A stretch of 64,000 bases of DNA from an uncultured Mobilibacterium sp. (GCA_947254375.1 CAMYCF010000001.1:248001-312000), one strand, 5' to 3'; counted from the stretch's first letter, positions 39,979 through 49,411 are shown. Notes: generated by a model not told the origin, from the letters alone. Numbers and translations: made by a program.

Positions 39979-42750
39979 TCACGGTTTTTTGTACACGAAC
40001 ATCTCGTGATCGACGTAGTTGCTCTTGAGGTACGGGTCGCCGTCGGTTTTTTCTATCCTGAACCGCGTTGCGTAATACGTGTACCTCATTATCGTTTCAT
40101 TCGAGAGAGGATCCGTCGCCGGGCCGTAGCTTCTGTCGTCGCGTTTTATCTCGTCGTAAAGGATCTTGCCCTCGAATCCGTTCGCTTTAAGTTCGCTGAA
40201 CGGTATCTTCTTGGGGGTACCGTCGCTGTACTCTACGATGAGGACGAAGTTTTCATAGTTGAATTTATCGCCCGCATAGCAGAACGTCTGACCGTACCCG
40301 TGGCTCGTCATGTATTCGCGTTTTTGCTCAGGGCTCCACGCGTAGAAGTTTATCGGATCGGGATATCCGTCTCCCGCAGGAAGACCTCTCCTCATACGCT
40401 TGTCGAAGTCGAAGTCGTTCAGGTAGATATCGTTGATCTGCTTTCCGCCTATCGACGCCTTGTACAGCGCTTCGGCAACAGCTCTTGAATATCCGCACTT
40501 GCTGAACGTCGCTCCGCCGACGGCATCGATATCTTCGAGGCGCTTTCTTACAGGTCCCCTTAAGTTTTCGTCGGTATCGCCCGGGAAGAGTTTTATCGAC
40601 TCTCCGTGAGGCGCGGATTTTGCGGCATATGCAAAGTAACGCTCGGTATCGATGTGATCTTTTATAAACTGATTTACGTTTCTTTTTGCAAGATCGAATA
40701 TTTTATCGCGATACTTTATCGCCCTCGACTTGTACTGCGCCAGGTCGTCACCGAATTCGAGCTCTTCGACCTTCGTTACCTTGCCGTTCTCGACGGTGAG
40801 TCTGATATTTATCTGCTGAGTATAGGAATTCTGTCTCGGGTCGTAATAGTAGCCCTTGCCGTGACCGATATACACGCCGTCGTGCAGCTTGCAGTCAAGT
40901 TCAGGAGGTCTGACGAATACCGGATTCGTATAGTCGCCGACCTTGTCCTGCACATATCCCGTGCCCGGAAGCGGCGGCCTTACAGTGATCCCGACCTTCG
41001 TCTTATACCCTTTATACTCGAAATTAAGATCGAATTTTCCGGCTTTGTCCATGAACCTGCCGTCGACGACAACATCATCGTTCAGCCTGACCGTGCCGTC
41101 TCCGTCGAGGAAGTCGCTGTATGTGATCGTCTTCTCACTGCCGTTGCTGTACTTGAGCTTGAAAGTCATTTTCCCTATATCGAGGAACTGGCCCTGCGTG
41201 TACTCGAGCACAGGTTTATCTGCGATCTCTATACCGGTAAGTTCTACAGGAGCAGGCGTCTTTTCTTCGACCGTTATTTCCGTCTGCGTCTTCTGACCGT
41301 CGTACTCGAAGATCAGAGGTATGTTCCTCCCTAAAACATCGAGTACATAACCGTCCGCGACATTCATATCGCCGAGTACTACGCTGCCTCCGCCGTTTGC
41401 AAATTCTTTGTAAGAGATCATTTTCTCTTTACCGTTGCTGTACGTCAGGTTCAAAGTCATCTTCGAGAGATCGAGCTTGTCGCCCAAGAAGTACTCACGT
41501 ACAGGCTGCTTTACGATCGTTATCCCTGTCAGAGTTACCGCTGCAGGTGCTTTTACGACGATCTCCGTCGATGCGATCTTTCCTCCGTATTCGACGATGA
41601 GGTCGAACGTTCCCGTGTTGTCGAGGAGGTGACCGTCTTTTACGGATGCTCCCGCCAATTTGAATGATCCGCCGTCTCCGAGGATGTCCTGATATGTAAG
41701 CGCCTTCGGATCTCCCTTGCTGTACGATGCTCTCAGGGTCAGCCCTTTTATGTTAAGCGTGTCACCTTTTACGTATTCACGTACGGGCTGACCGACGATC
41801 TCTATTCCCGTCAGAACAGGCCGATCGGCTTCGGTCGCTTCTTTGGCCTTCTGAAGCGCGAGCTTCGTCGCTTCTTTTATCGCCTTGCTTGAAAATGTGG
41901 CGTTGCTTATCGCGTCCACATCAGGCGACTGCGCGTTGATGATGTTCTCTATGATCTTCAGGGCGTTTTCCCAATATCCCGGTATCTGTCCTTCTCCTTC
42001 GGCGTGGATATCCGAGATGCGTCCGCCGCTGAGCGTTACGGCTACCGTTACAAGGCCGTCTTCCCCGCCCTTTGCGCTGCCGTAATATACACCGTCTTTG
42101 AGCTTCGAGATATCGAGCTCTCCCGGCGGTGAAGGTGGATTAGGAGGTGAAGGCGGGTTAGGTGTTTCTCCGCCGCCCGTATCGCCGCCGCTTCCGCCGC
42201 CCGTATCGTTGTTGTTCTTCTTTCTGCCTGCCTTGTTGACAGCATCCGAAGTCGCGGCCATTATGGCTTTACTCGAAACGGTCGCACCGGTGACGGAATC
42301 AACATTCACCGACTGCGCGTTCAGTATCCTGCCGATGACCGCTTTTGCTCTGTTCCAGAACTCAGGAGTCTCGTTTTGGCTCACGACATCGATAGAAACG
42401 ATCTTACCGTTCTTCAGAGTCACCGCCACAGTGACCTTGCCGCCGTAACCGCTCGCGCTGCCGTAATACACTCCGTCTTCAAGTTCCGACAGGTCGGCTT
42501 TCAGCTGCGACACATACGCTCCGCCTTTTCCGGCCATTCCGCTTCCGCCGCCGGATACGGAAGGTCTCGCCCTCTTCGCTGACTTTATTTTCACTGACGG
42601 TCCGCGGTTCGCTGACGAAGTGCTGTAGAGCCCTCCGCTTCGCCCCGCACGGCCGTATCTGTTTCCGTTCGTATAAGAAAATATCCCGACCGCCACGAAC
42701 GTCACCAATATCAAAGACGTCATGACGATGTAGCCTTTTTTCAAGCTCAT
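39979..42750 (-). CDS. Extracellular multi-domain FMN-binding/Ig-like protein
   Basis: The 923-residue protein has one N-terminal membrane anchor (residues about 8-25) and three FMN-binding domains with these attachment motifs: DSVTGATVSS at 151, DAISNATFSS at 279 and DAVGGATFSK at 742. A P/G-rich linker lies at 175-210. Between the second and third FMN domains lie three Ig-like (Big_3) repeats of about 90 residues, each starting LTGI-x-I and containing Y(S/T)xG. A further YSDG-type module ends the protein. ApbE-type enzymes attach FMN to the threonine of the motif. In the second domain the glycine is replaced by asparagine, so it may stay unloaded. Its start overlaps the second stop of the reductase gene (TAATG). 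Confidence 0.88.
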   Translation of the reverse strand: MSLKKGYIVMTSLILVTFVAVGIFSYTNGNRYGRAGRSGGLYSTSSANRGPSVKIKSAKRARPSVSGGGSGMAGKGGAYVSQLKADLSELEDGVYYGSASGYGGKVTVAVTLKNGKIVSIDVVSQNETPEFWNRAKAVIGRILNAQSVNVDSVTGATVSSKAIMAATSDAVNKAGRKKNNNDTGGGSGGDTGGGETPNPPSPPNPPSPPGELDISKLKDGVYYGSAKGGEDGLVTVAVTLSGGRISDIHAEGEGQIPGYWENALKIIENIINAQSPDVDAISNATFSSKAIKEATKLALQKAKEATEADRPVLTGIEIVGQPVREYVKGDTLNIKGLTLRASYSKGDPKALTYQDILGDGGSFKLAGASVKDGHLLDNTGTFDLIVEYGGKIASTEIVVKAPAAVTLTGITIVKQPVREYFLGDKLDLSKMTLNLTYSNGKEKMISYKEFANGGGSVVLGDMNVADGYVLDVLGRNIPLIFEYDGQKTQTEITVEEKTPAPVELTGIEIADKPVLEYTQGQFLDIGKMTFKLKYSNGSEKTITYSDFLDGDGTVRLNDDVVVDGRFMDKAGKFDLNFEYKGYKTKVGITVRPPLPGTGYVQDKVGDYTNPVFVRPPELDCKLHDGVYIGHGKGYYYDPRQNSYTQQINIRLTVENGKVTKVEELEFGDDLAQYKSRAIKYRDKIFDLAKRNVNQFIKDHIDTERYFAYAAKSAPHGESIKLFPGDTDENLRGPVRKRLEDIDAVGGATFSKCGYSRAVAEALYKASIGGKQINDIYLNDFDFDKRMRRGLPAGDGYPDPINFYAWSPEQKREYMTSHGYGQTFCYAGDKFNYENFVLIVEYSDGTPKKIPFSELKANGFEGKILYDEIKRDDRSYGPATDPLSNETIMRYTYYATRFRIEKTDGDPYLKSNYVDHEMFVYKKP

Positions 42751-42887
42751 TATCTAACCGCCTTTCCTACCGCCTGATCGACGGCATCGAGTATGCCGTT
42801 CGACGTAAATGTTGCTCCGCTCACAGCCTCGACGTCCGTGCCGTTGGCTGCGATGATTCGCTCCTTGATCGCATACGCCTTGTTCGC
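42750..42887 (-). pseudogene. C-terminal half of the reductase FMN-binding domain, beyond an in-frame TAA
   Basis: In the same frame as the reductase, directly after its TAA at 42888-42890, the sequence codes for 45 further residues. They begin ANKAYAIKERIIAANGTDV and include the flavin attachment motif EAVSGATFTS. They end at a TAA that overlaps the ATG of the next gene. This is exactly the missing half of the FMN_bind domain. TAC or TAT to TAA is a single-base change. Confidence 0.85.
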
Positions 42888-43883
42888 TTAATCCGGATCG
42901 TCGCCGCAGCTCACTATCTCAACTGCCGTTATCTTATCGTCCTTCAACGTTACCCTTACGGTTATGTCGCCCTTATATCCGCGGGCAGTTCCCTCGTAAG
43001 TGCCGTCCTTGTAATTATTCGTTGCAGCATTTCCGTTCGTTCTTCCTGCAGCCGCCTTCTCCGCGACCGCGAGTGCCTTTTCTTTTCTCTTCGCATCATT
43101 TTCAGCGCCGTGGGCTAAAACGGACCCGGTGGATACGACAGCCACCATGATCATCAGCGACACGACGGCCGCCGAATTCAGAAGTTTTACCCTGCCTTCC
43201 GAGATGCCTTTTTTACCCGCCGCCTTATGAAGGCGCAGCGCCGCATAGACGAAGAAGATCACGGTGTAGACTATGAGCGTGAAAATAAATTTATACCACT
43301 CCGGTCTCGCCAATAACGCGCACAGGATGTGTACATAAACGAGGGTGTAAAAGAGATAAGCGTATCTCTGCAGGTTTTTCCACCTCTTCGCATCCATGGT
43401 GCTTCTGACCGATTTGAACGAGGTGATAAAAAGCGGTATGCATATCGCCCACGCCCACAGGCTCAGCACCGATGTCATGATGTTCAGGAACATCGCTTTC
43501 GGCGCAAGGCTCATCCATCCCGGAGCCGCGTTTATCATGTTGACGAAGTAGTAGACCGCGTGGTTGAGCATGAATATAACGGCCAGGATCGACAGCTCTC
43601 CCCTCGCCTTCATGAACGTTTTCACGAGTTTTCCGTTCGGAAGTGCTCCCACGTACATGATGATCACGAAGAGCGCCATGCCGATGAGCCCCTGCTTCAT
43701 GATAAAAACAGGGAAAAAGAGCGCCGTTCCCGGGGCCGGCTCCTTAAAAGAATATATCGTGCTCACTATGCCTATCGCGAGCGCTCCCAAATAGTAAGGG
43801 AGGCTGTTTTTAGTCAGGTTCCCCTTTTCTATCGCAAGATAAGCGAGAAGTGTCACGAGTATCAATACCGATAAAAAAATCAT
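42888..43883 (-). CDS. Ferric-reductase-like haem membrane protein with interrupted FMN-binding tail
   Basis: The 331-residue product has about nine membrane helices. The core resembles YedZ/MsrQ and ferric reductase domains, with histidines suited to b-type haem in MLNHAVYYFVNM and LVYVHILCALL. After the last helix a periplasmic FMN_bind domain begins (YKDGTYEGTARGYKGDITVR) but stops at GDDPD because codon 332 is TAA. The intact protein would have 377 residues. It would pass electrons from the membrane to the extracellular FMN protein encoded next. The start at 43883 has only GGA before it. Confidence 0.82.
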   Translation of the reverse strand: MIFLSVLILVTLLAYLAIEKGNLTKNSLPYYLGALAIGIVSTIYSFKEPAPGTALFFPVFIMKQGLIGMALFVIIMYVGALPNGKLVKTFMKARGELSILAVIFMLNHAVYYFVNMINAAPGWMSLAPKAMFLNIMTSVLSLWAWAICIPLFITSFKSVRSTMDAKRWKNLQRYAYLFYTLVYVHILCALLARPEWYKFIFTLIVYTVIFFVYAALRLHKAAGKKGISEGRVKLLNSAAVVSLMIMVAVVSTGSVLAHGAENDAKRKEKALAVAEKAAAGRTNGNAATNNYKDGTYEGTARGYKGDITVRVTLKDDKITAVEIVSCGDDPD

Positions 43884-43999
43884 ATTCCGTTCGTATGAAT
43901 CGTCTTCATACCCCTCCTTCCAAAGAAAGACCCGTCATCTACGAAAGGTAATGCCGGATCATATATCGTATATAGTTCGCTGCGCCCGCCCATCGTTGG

Positions 44000-44047
44000 T
44001 TAGGCGCAACTAACTATAGTTAAATCATGTTAGCCACACTAACATGT
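44000..44047. promoter_or_regulatory. Paired GTTAG/CTAAC inverted repeats upstream of the reductase locus
   Basis: GTTAG-N6-CTAAC (44000-44015) and CATGTTAG-N5-CTAACATG (44027-44047) lie on either side of the 12-bp palindrome TAACTATAGTTA (44012-44023). They sit between the reductase operon and the M18 gene. The half-sites resemble those of DtxR/IdeR-type metal repressors, though with a wider spacer. They are probably an operator, but the regulator is unknown. Confidence 0.5.
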
Positions 44048-44120
44048 AATCACGGGATACGCAACACAAAAAAACAATTTTCCTTAAATTTTTACGGACG
44101 CCTCAGGCCCCCCCTCTTCC

Positions 44121-44149
44121 TTGTTAATTTACGGCTTTTATGGTAAGAT
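44121..44149 (+). promoter_or_regulatory. Promoter of the M18 aminopeptidase
   Basis: TTGTTA (44121-44126), a 17-base spacer and TAAGAT (44144-44149), 23 bases before the ATG. Confidence 0.65.
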
Positions 44150-44172
44150 GGCCGTGATTCGGAGGTATAGAT

Positions 44173-45552
44173 ATGAAAGAGAAAAATGCATGGAACGATT
44201 ACGATAAAAAAGATTTGGAAGCCCTGGAGAAGCTCAGCCGGGACTATATAGAATTTCTGAGCAACGGAAAGACGGAGCGCGAATGCACCGCCCTCCTCAA
44301 GGCCATGGCCGAGAAAAACGGCTACCGTGACCTCGATGAGGTTATCGCGAACGACGAAAAGCTCGAGATCGGCAGCAAGGTTTATGCCGTCAACATGGGA
44401 AAGGCGATAGTGATGTTCAATATCGGAGAAGATATAGTCGAAAAAGGAATGAACATCCTCGGTGCACACATCGACTCCCCGCGTCTCGACTGCAAGCAGA
44501 ATCCTCTGTACGAGCAGGACGAGTTCGCGTACCTCAACACGCACTACTACGGCGGCATCAAGAAATACCAGTGGGTCACTCTGCCGCTCGCGATACACGG
44601 CGTCGTCGTAAAGCCTGACGGCACATCGATAAACGTCAACATCGGAGAAGCGGACGACGATCCTGTCTTCTTCATAAGCGACCTTCTCATCCACCTCGCT
44701 TCAGATCAGCTCGAGAAAAAGGCCTCGAAAGTCATCGAGGGCGAAAACCTCGACATCACGGTCGGCTCTCAGCCGCTTTCGGGCGAAGAGAAGGATGCCG
44801 TAAAAGCAAACATCCTCAAGATACTCAAAGACAAGTACGACATGACGGAAGACGACTTCTGGTCGGCCGAGCTCGAAGTGGTACCTGCGGGCAGAGCGAG
44901 GGAAGCGGGATTCGACAGGAGCATGATCCTCTCGTACGGACACGACGACAGGTGCTGCGCCTACTCGTCTGCAGTCGCGATGTTCGAGGTAGAACATCCT
45001 AAAAAGACGGCCTGCGCCCTCTTCGTCGACAAGGAAGAGATCGGCAGCGTCGGCGCGACCGGAATGGAATCACACTTCTTCGAGAACGTCGTAAGAGAGG
45101 TCCTCGACAGGCTCGGCGAATATTCCGAGATCAAACTCAGACGCCTTCTCAAAAACTGCCGCATGCTTTCGTCCGACGTAAGCGCGAGCTACGACCCGCT
45201 CTACGCCGACAGATTCGACAAACCGAACAGCGCCATCTTCGGCCGCGGCATCGTGTTCAATAAATACACGGGCGGCAGGGGCAAATCCGGCTCGAACGAC
45301 GCCAACGCCGAATACCTCGCCGATCTCAGGCGCGTATTCAACAAGCACGGCGTCATGTTCCAGTCATCCGAACTCGGCAAAGTCGACGCGGGCGGCGGCG
45401 GAACGATCGCCTACATACTTTCGCTCTACGGAATGGAAGTCGTCGACAGCGGCATAGCCGTACTGAGCATGCACGCCCCTTGGGAAGCGATCAGCAAGTC
45501 CGACCTCTACGAGGCGAAAAAAGGATATGTCGCCTTCCTGCTCGACGCGTAG
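44173..45552 (+). CDS. M18 family aminopeptidase
   Basis: The 459-residue protein carries the two-zinc M18 motifs: AHIDSPRLDCK (first ligand), VDKEEIGSVGATG (catalytic glutamates), SSDVSASYDPLY and MHAPWEAIS (last histidine). M18 enzymes form dodecamers that remove N-terminal acidic or neutral residues from peptides in the cytosol. It may act downstream of the peptide transporter. The ATG has a GGAGGTATAGAT site. It is a single-gene unit. Confidence 0.94.
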   Translation: MKEKNAWNDYDKKDLEALEKLSRDYIEFLSNGKTERECTALLKAMAEKNGYRDLDEVIANDEKLEIGSKVYAVNMGKAIVMFNIGEDIVEKGMNILGAHIDSPRLDCKQNPLYEQDEFAYLNTHYYGGIKKYQWVTLPLAIHGVVVKPDGTSINVNIGEADDDPVFFISDLLIHLASDQLEKKASKVIEGENLDITVGSQPLSGEEKDAVKANILKILKDKYDMTEDDFWSAELEVVPAGRAREAGFDRSMILSYGHDDRCCAYSSAVAMFEVEHPKKTACALFVDKEEIGSVGATGMESHFFENVVREVLDRLGEYSEIKLRRLLKNCRMLSSDVSASYDPLYADRFDKPNSAIFGRGIVFNKYTGGRGKSGSNDANAEYLADLRRVFNKHGVMFQSSELGKVDAGGGGTIAYILSLYGMEVVDSGIAVLSMHAPWEAISKSDLYEAKKGYVAFLLDA

Positions 45553-45848
45553 CCGCTGAATGTGCAATTTGATTTTGCGCTATCAGTTCATGGCTGATAT
45601 ATTTTGAACGCAGGATCTTCGGGCGGGATTCGGTAAAATATCTTTAATTACCCCCTAAAATACAGGGATTTTGGTCGTATTTCTAAGTGAAAATTCGATA
45701 AAAAACAAACGAAGATTGCGTGAACGCCTGATTTCACTGTGAAATTTTTATCGATGGCAAGGCGTAAAAACAATTTTACAAGGCACGTAAAAACAGCTCC
45801 CGAGGGAGCTGTTTTTACTATGGAGATATCCAAACGATGAGAGTATGG
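45553..45848. other. Intergenic region between the M18 gene and hydA
   Basis: No gene is seen. A small AT-rich hairpin ATTTCA-CTG-TGAAAT followed by T residues (45731-45749) may end the M18 transcript. It is enclosed by a wider inverted repeat TCGATAAAAA/TTTTTATCGA (45695-45704 and 45745-45754). The strong bidirectional terminator is listed separately. Confidence 0.6.
45787..45818. terminator. Bidirectional terminator between the M18 gene and hydA
   Basis: GTAAAAACAGCTCC and its complement form a 14-bp stem with a CGAG loop. T-runs are present on both strands. It serves the hydrogenase operon on the minus strand. Confidence 0.9.
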
Positions 45849-47594
45849 CTATCTGTTTACTTTTCTCTCTACAAAATGCGTATGCAGCAGGTGGTGCGCT
45901 CTTTCGCTTCCCGGCTTGCCGAGATACGATTTGTACAGTTCTATTATCTCCGGATTCTCGTGAGACTTTCTTACAGGTGCGTTCCTGTCTATCTCGTACA
46001 GCGTCTTCGCCCTTTCCGCGCGTACGTCGATGAAGTTCCTTACCATCGACGGAACGATAGGCTGTCCGCCTCCGTTTACGCAACCGCCCGGGCACGCCAT
46101 TACTTCGATGAACTGATAGTCGGCTTTGCCCGCCCTGATCAGGTCGAGGAGCTTTCTGGCGTTCGCAAGACCGCTCGCTACCGCGACTTTTACGGTGAGG
46201 CCCGGAAGTTCGTATGTTGCTTCTTTTACGCCGGCAACACCTCTTACGTCGGTGAAGTCGAGGCTCTGGAGCTGTTCTCCCGTGAGCGTCTCAACGGCTG
46301 TTCTGAGAGCCGCTTCCATTACGCCGCCCGTAGCTCCGAAGATAGCTCCCGCACCGGAGTATTCGCCGAGAGGGCTGTCGTAAGGCATTTCCTCGAGATC
46401 CATGAAGTTGATACCGGCTTCGTTGATCATCCTGCCGAGCTCTCTCGAAGTGAGTGCGTAGTCGACATCAGCAACTCCGTTGGCATCCTCGTCATCCCTT
46501 CCGAGCTCGAATTTTTTGGCCGTACAAGGCATTATCGATACCGATACGATCTTTTCCTTAGGGATGCCCGATATCTCCGCAAAATACGATTTTGCGATGG
46601 CTCCGAACATCTGCTGCGGCGACTTGCACGATGAAACGTGCGGTAAAAGATCTGGATAATAGTGTTCGCAGAATTTTACCCAGCCCGGCGAGCAGGATGT
46701 GATCATCGGCAGAACGCCTCCGTTTTTTACCCTTTCGACGAGCTCGTTCGCCTCTTCCATGATCGTGAGGTCGGCAGAGAAGTTCGTGTCGAATACCCTG
46801 TCGAATCCGAGCCTGTGGAGCGCCGCGGACATCTTCTTTTCTACCTGAGTTCCGATAGGAAGGCCGAAACATTCTCCGAGACCTACTCTCGTCGAAGGCG
46901 CAGCCTGTACGATTACGAATTTGTCAGGATCGTTGATAGCCGCTTTTACGGCCGCCGTCGAATCGTTCTCGTGCAGAGCGCCCGTAGGACATGAGATGAT
47001 ACATTGTCCGCAGTTTACGCAGCTCGTTTCGGCGAGAGGAAGGTCGAACGTGTTTCCTACATACGTATCGAATCCCCTCTTGTTTGCACCGATGACTCCG
47101 ATGCTCTGAAGATTGTTACATGCCGAGATACATCTGCGGCAAAGGATACATTTGCTGTTGTCCCTTACGATCGACTTCGAGCTGTGATCGACTTCGGACT
47201 CGGTCTTGAGTCCCGCATAGTAATCGGTGCTCGTTACGCCGTACTTCCTGCACAGGGCCTGGAGCTCGCATGTCTCGTTCCTGATGCACGACAGGCAATC
47301 CGTGTCGTGGTTGGAAAGTATCAGCTGGAGCGTCTTCTTCCTCGCGTCTATCAGTCTCGGTGTATTCGTATGGACGACCATGCCGTCTGCCAGCGGGAAA
47401 ACACAAGCAGTAACGAGACCTCTCGCGCCTTCCACTTCGCAAAGGCACATCCTGCACGCACCTATCTCGTTTACCCCTCTCAGGAAGCACAGGGTAGGCA
47501 CGTCTATTCCGGCTTTCTTCGCCGCGTCAAGAAGCGTAGTTCCTTCAGGAACGGTAACTTCTATGTTGTCAATAGTTACTCTGATATCTGCCAT
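45849..47594 (-). CDS. hydA: [FeFe] hydrogenase catalytic subunit of the bifurcating complex
   Basis: The 581-residue protein has an N-terminal 2Fe-2S domain (PTLCFLRGVNEIGACRMCLC) and a His/Cys-ligated cluster (HDTDCLSCIRNETC). Two 4Fe-4S motifs follow (CILCRRCISAC, CVNCGQCISCPTG-like). The H-cluster domain has L1 TSCSPGW, L2 MPCTAKKFE and L3 ACPGGCVNGG. L1 has serine where the family consensus reads TSCCPxW. With HydB and HydC it oxidises or evolves H2 while using NAD(P) and ferredoxin together. The ATG at 47594 follows GGAGGG. It is the last gene of the operon. Confidence 0.95.
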   Translation of the reverse strand: MADIRVTIDNIEVTVPEGTTLLDAAKKAGIDVPTLCFLRGVNEIGACRMCLCEVEGARGLVTACVFPLADGMVVHTNTPRLIDARKKTLQLILSNHDTDCLSCIRNETCELQALCRKYGVTSTDYYAGLKTESEVDHSSKSIVRDNSKCILCRRCISACNNLQSIGVIGANKRGFDTYVGNTFDLPLAETSCVNCGQCIISCPTGALHENDSTAAVKAAINDPDKFVIVQAAPSTRVGLGECFGLPIGTQVEKKMSAALHRLGFDRVFDTNFSADLTIMEEANELVERVKNGGVLPMITSCSPGWVKFCEHYYPDLLPHVSSCKSPQQMFGAIAKSYFAEISGIPKEKIVSVSIMPCTAKKFELGRDDEDANGVADVDYALTSRELGRMINEAGINFMDLEEMPYDSPLGEYSGAGAIFGATGGVMEAALRTAVETLTGEQLQSLDFTDVRGVAGVKEATYELPGLTVKVAVASGLANARKLLDLIRAGKADYQFIEVMACPGGCVNGGGQPIVPSMVRNFIDVRAERAKTLYEIDRNAPVRKSHENPEIIELYKSYLGKPGSERAHHLLHTHFVERKVNR

Positions 47595-47608
47595 CTTTAT
47601 TCCCTCCA

Positions 47609-49399
47609 CTACTTCAATTCGACAGCGCCGAATTTGCATTTCTCTTTACACATACCGCACTTTATGCACTTGTCCGCATTGATAACATGCGGCTGTTTGA
47701 CCTCTCCGGTGATAGCGTCCGCCGGGCAGTTCCTCGCACAAAGCGTGCATCCTTTGCAAGCATCGGGATTTATGGAGTACGTCAGCAAATCCTTGCAGAC
47801 ATGAGCAGGACATCGTTTTTCTTTGATGTGAGCTTCATACTCATCCCTGAAGAACCTTATCGTCGACAGTACCGGGTTCGGTGCCGTCTGGCCGAGACCG
47901 CAGAGCGAATTCGCCTGTATGTATTTGGCGAGATCTTCCAGCTTGTCGAGGTCCTCCATCGTCGCCTTGCCTTCGGTTATCTTCGTCAGCAGTTCGAGCA
48001 TTCGCCTCGTTCCTATACGGCAAGGTGTGCACTTACCACAGGATTCGGAAACGGTGAACTCGAGGAAGAACTTGGCGATGTCGACCATGCAGTTGTCCTC
48101 GTCCATTACGATCATTCCGCCGGATCCCATCATGCATCCTATGCTCTTGAGGTTCTCGAAGTCGATAGGTATATCGTAGTATTTATCAGGTATGCATCCG
48201 CCGGAAGGGCCGCCCGTCTGAGCCGCTTTGAACTTCTTTCCGTTCGGGATACCGCCGCCGATGTCTTCGATGACCTCTCTCAAAGTCGTTCCCATAGGTA
48301 CTTCAACGAGTCCCGTGTTGTTTACTTTTCCTCCGAGAGCGAATACCTTCGTGCCCTTCGAAGTTTCGGTACCCATCGATTTGAACCATTCAGGTCCTTT
48401 TACGATGATCTCCGGGATGTTCGCGAACGTCTCGACGTTGTTGAGGATCGTCGGGCTTTCGAACAGACCTTTTATCGCAGGGAAAGGAGGCTTCGGATGA
48501 GGCTCTCCCCTGTTTCCTTCGATCGAGGACATGAGGGCCGTCTCTTCTCCGCAGACGAACGCTCCGGCACCGAGTCTCAGTTCGATATCGAAATTGAAGC
48601 CCGTATCGAAGATGTTCTCGCCGAGGAGACCGTACTCTTTCGCCTGTTTTATCGCTATTTCAAGCCTTTTTACCGCGATAGGATACTCGGCACGTACGTA
48701 GATGTATCCCTGATCGGCTCCGATCGCATAGCCTGCAATGGCCATAGCTTCGAGTACCGAATGAGGGTCGCCTTCGAGAACGGACCTGTCCATGAATGCG
48801 CCCGGGTCGCCTTCATCGGCGTTACAACAGACGTACTTCTGTACCTTTCCCCTGTTGCCGGATGCAAAGAGCCATTTCTTTCCCGTAGGGAAGCCGGCTC
48901 CGCCGCGGCCTCTGAGTCCGCTGTCGGTGATGAGCTGGATGAGCTCGTCCGGAGTCATCTCGGTGAGAACTTTTCCGAGAGCTTCGTATCCGCCCGTACC
49001 GATGTACTCTCTAATGTCTTCAGGATCGATAACACCGCAGTTCCTGAGCGCGATCCTGACCTGTTTTCTGTAAAAATTCGTTTCGTTGATCGAATGGGCT
49101 TCCTCGTCGAGTCCCTCTTCTCTGAGAAGGTATTTATCTACGATCCTGCCCTTTACGATGTGCTCTTTTACGATTTCTTTCGCCTTTTCAGGTGTCACTT
49201 CTTCATAATATACGGCGCCCGGATGTACGACGACTATCGGTCCTTTGGCACAGAGGCCCTGGCAACCGGTCTGGACTATCTGTACATCCTTCGTAAGACC
49301 CTCATTGCTGAGCTGAGTCTTGAATTCCGATATTACTTCTGCGCTGTGGTTGGAATGACACCCGGTTCCGCCACAGACTAGGATATAAGTATGAAACAT
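47609..49399 (-). CDS. hydB: NuoF-like flavoprotein subunit of the bifurcating hydrogenase
   Basis: The 596-residue protein has three parts. An N-terminal thioredoxin-like 2Fe-2S domain carries the ligands CGGTGCHS and QTGCQGLC. The NuoF core has FMN/NAD motifs (GLRGRGGAGFPTGKKW, NADEGDPGAFMDRS) and the SESCGKCTPCRIGT cluster. The C-terminus is a 2[4Fe-4S] ferredoxin domain (CKGCTLCARNCPADAI, CIKCGMCKEKC). FMN here is the site where electrons are split or joined between NAD(P)H and ferredoxin. The order hydC-hydB-hydA matches hymABC of acetogens. Confidence 0.95.
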   Translation of the reverse strand: MFHTYILVCGGTGCHSNHSAEVISEFKTQLSNEGLTKDVQIVQTGCQGLCAKGPIVVVHPGAVYYEEVTPEKAKEIVKEHIVKGRIVDKYLLREEGLDEEAHSINETNFYRKQVRIALRNCGVIDPEDIREYIGTGGYEALGKVLTEMTPDELIQLITDSGLRGRGGAGFPTGKKWLFASGNRGKVQKYVCCNADEGDPGAFMDRSVLEGDPHSVLEAMAIAGYAIGADQGYIYVRAEYPIAVKRLEIAIKQAKEYGLLGENIFDTGFNFDIELRLGAGAFVCGEETALMSSIEGNRGEPHPKPPFPAIKGLFESPTILNNVETFANIPEIIVKGPEWFKSMGTETSKGTKVFALGGKVNNTGLVEVPMGTTLREVIEDIGGGIPNGKKFKAAQTGGPSGGCIPDKYYDIPIDFENLKSIGCMMGSGGMIVMDEDNCMVDIAKFFLEFTVSESCGKCTPCRIGTRRMLELLTKITEGKATMEDLDKLEDLAKYIQANSLCGLGQTAPNPVLSTIRFFRDEYEAHIKEKRCPAHVCKDLLTYSINPDACKGCTLCARNCPADAITGEVKQPHVINADKCIKCGMCKEKCKFGAVELK

Positions 49400-49411
49400 G
49401 TCTGACCTCCG

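Noticed and set aside
42888..42890. Recoding of the TAA as an amino acid
   Set aside because: TAA is not used for selenocysteine or pyrrolysine. Other TAA codons in the window act as ordinary stops, including the next one at 42750.
43880..43909. Nine-codon leader peptide (MKTIHTNGI) overlapping the reductase start
   Set aside because: AGGAGG lies only three bases before its ATG, too close for good initiation, and there is no other support. It remains a possibility only.
47687..49381. Long plus-strand reading frames opposite minus-strand genes (this one 564 codons opposite hydB; others at 638-1969, 3156-4688 and 15622-17391)
   Set aside because: They have arginine- and tyrosine-rich, low-complexity translations and no ribosome sites. 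They arise from the G/C-ending codons of the real genes.
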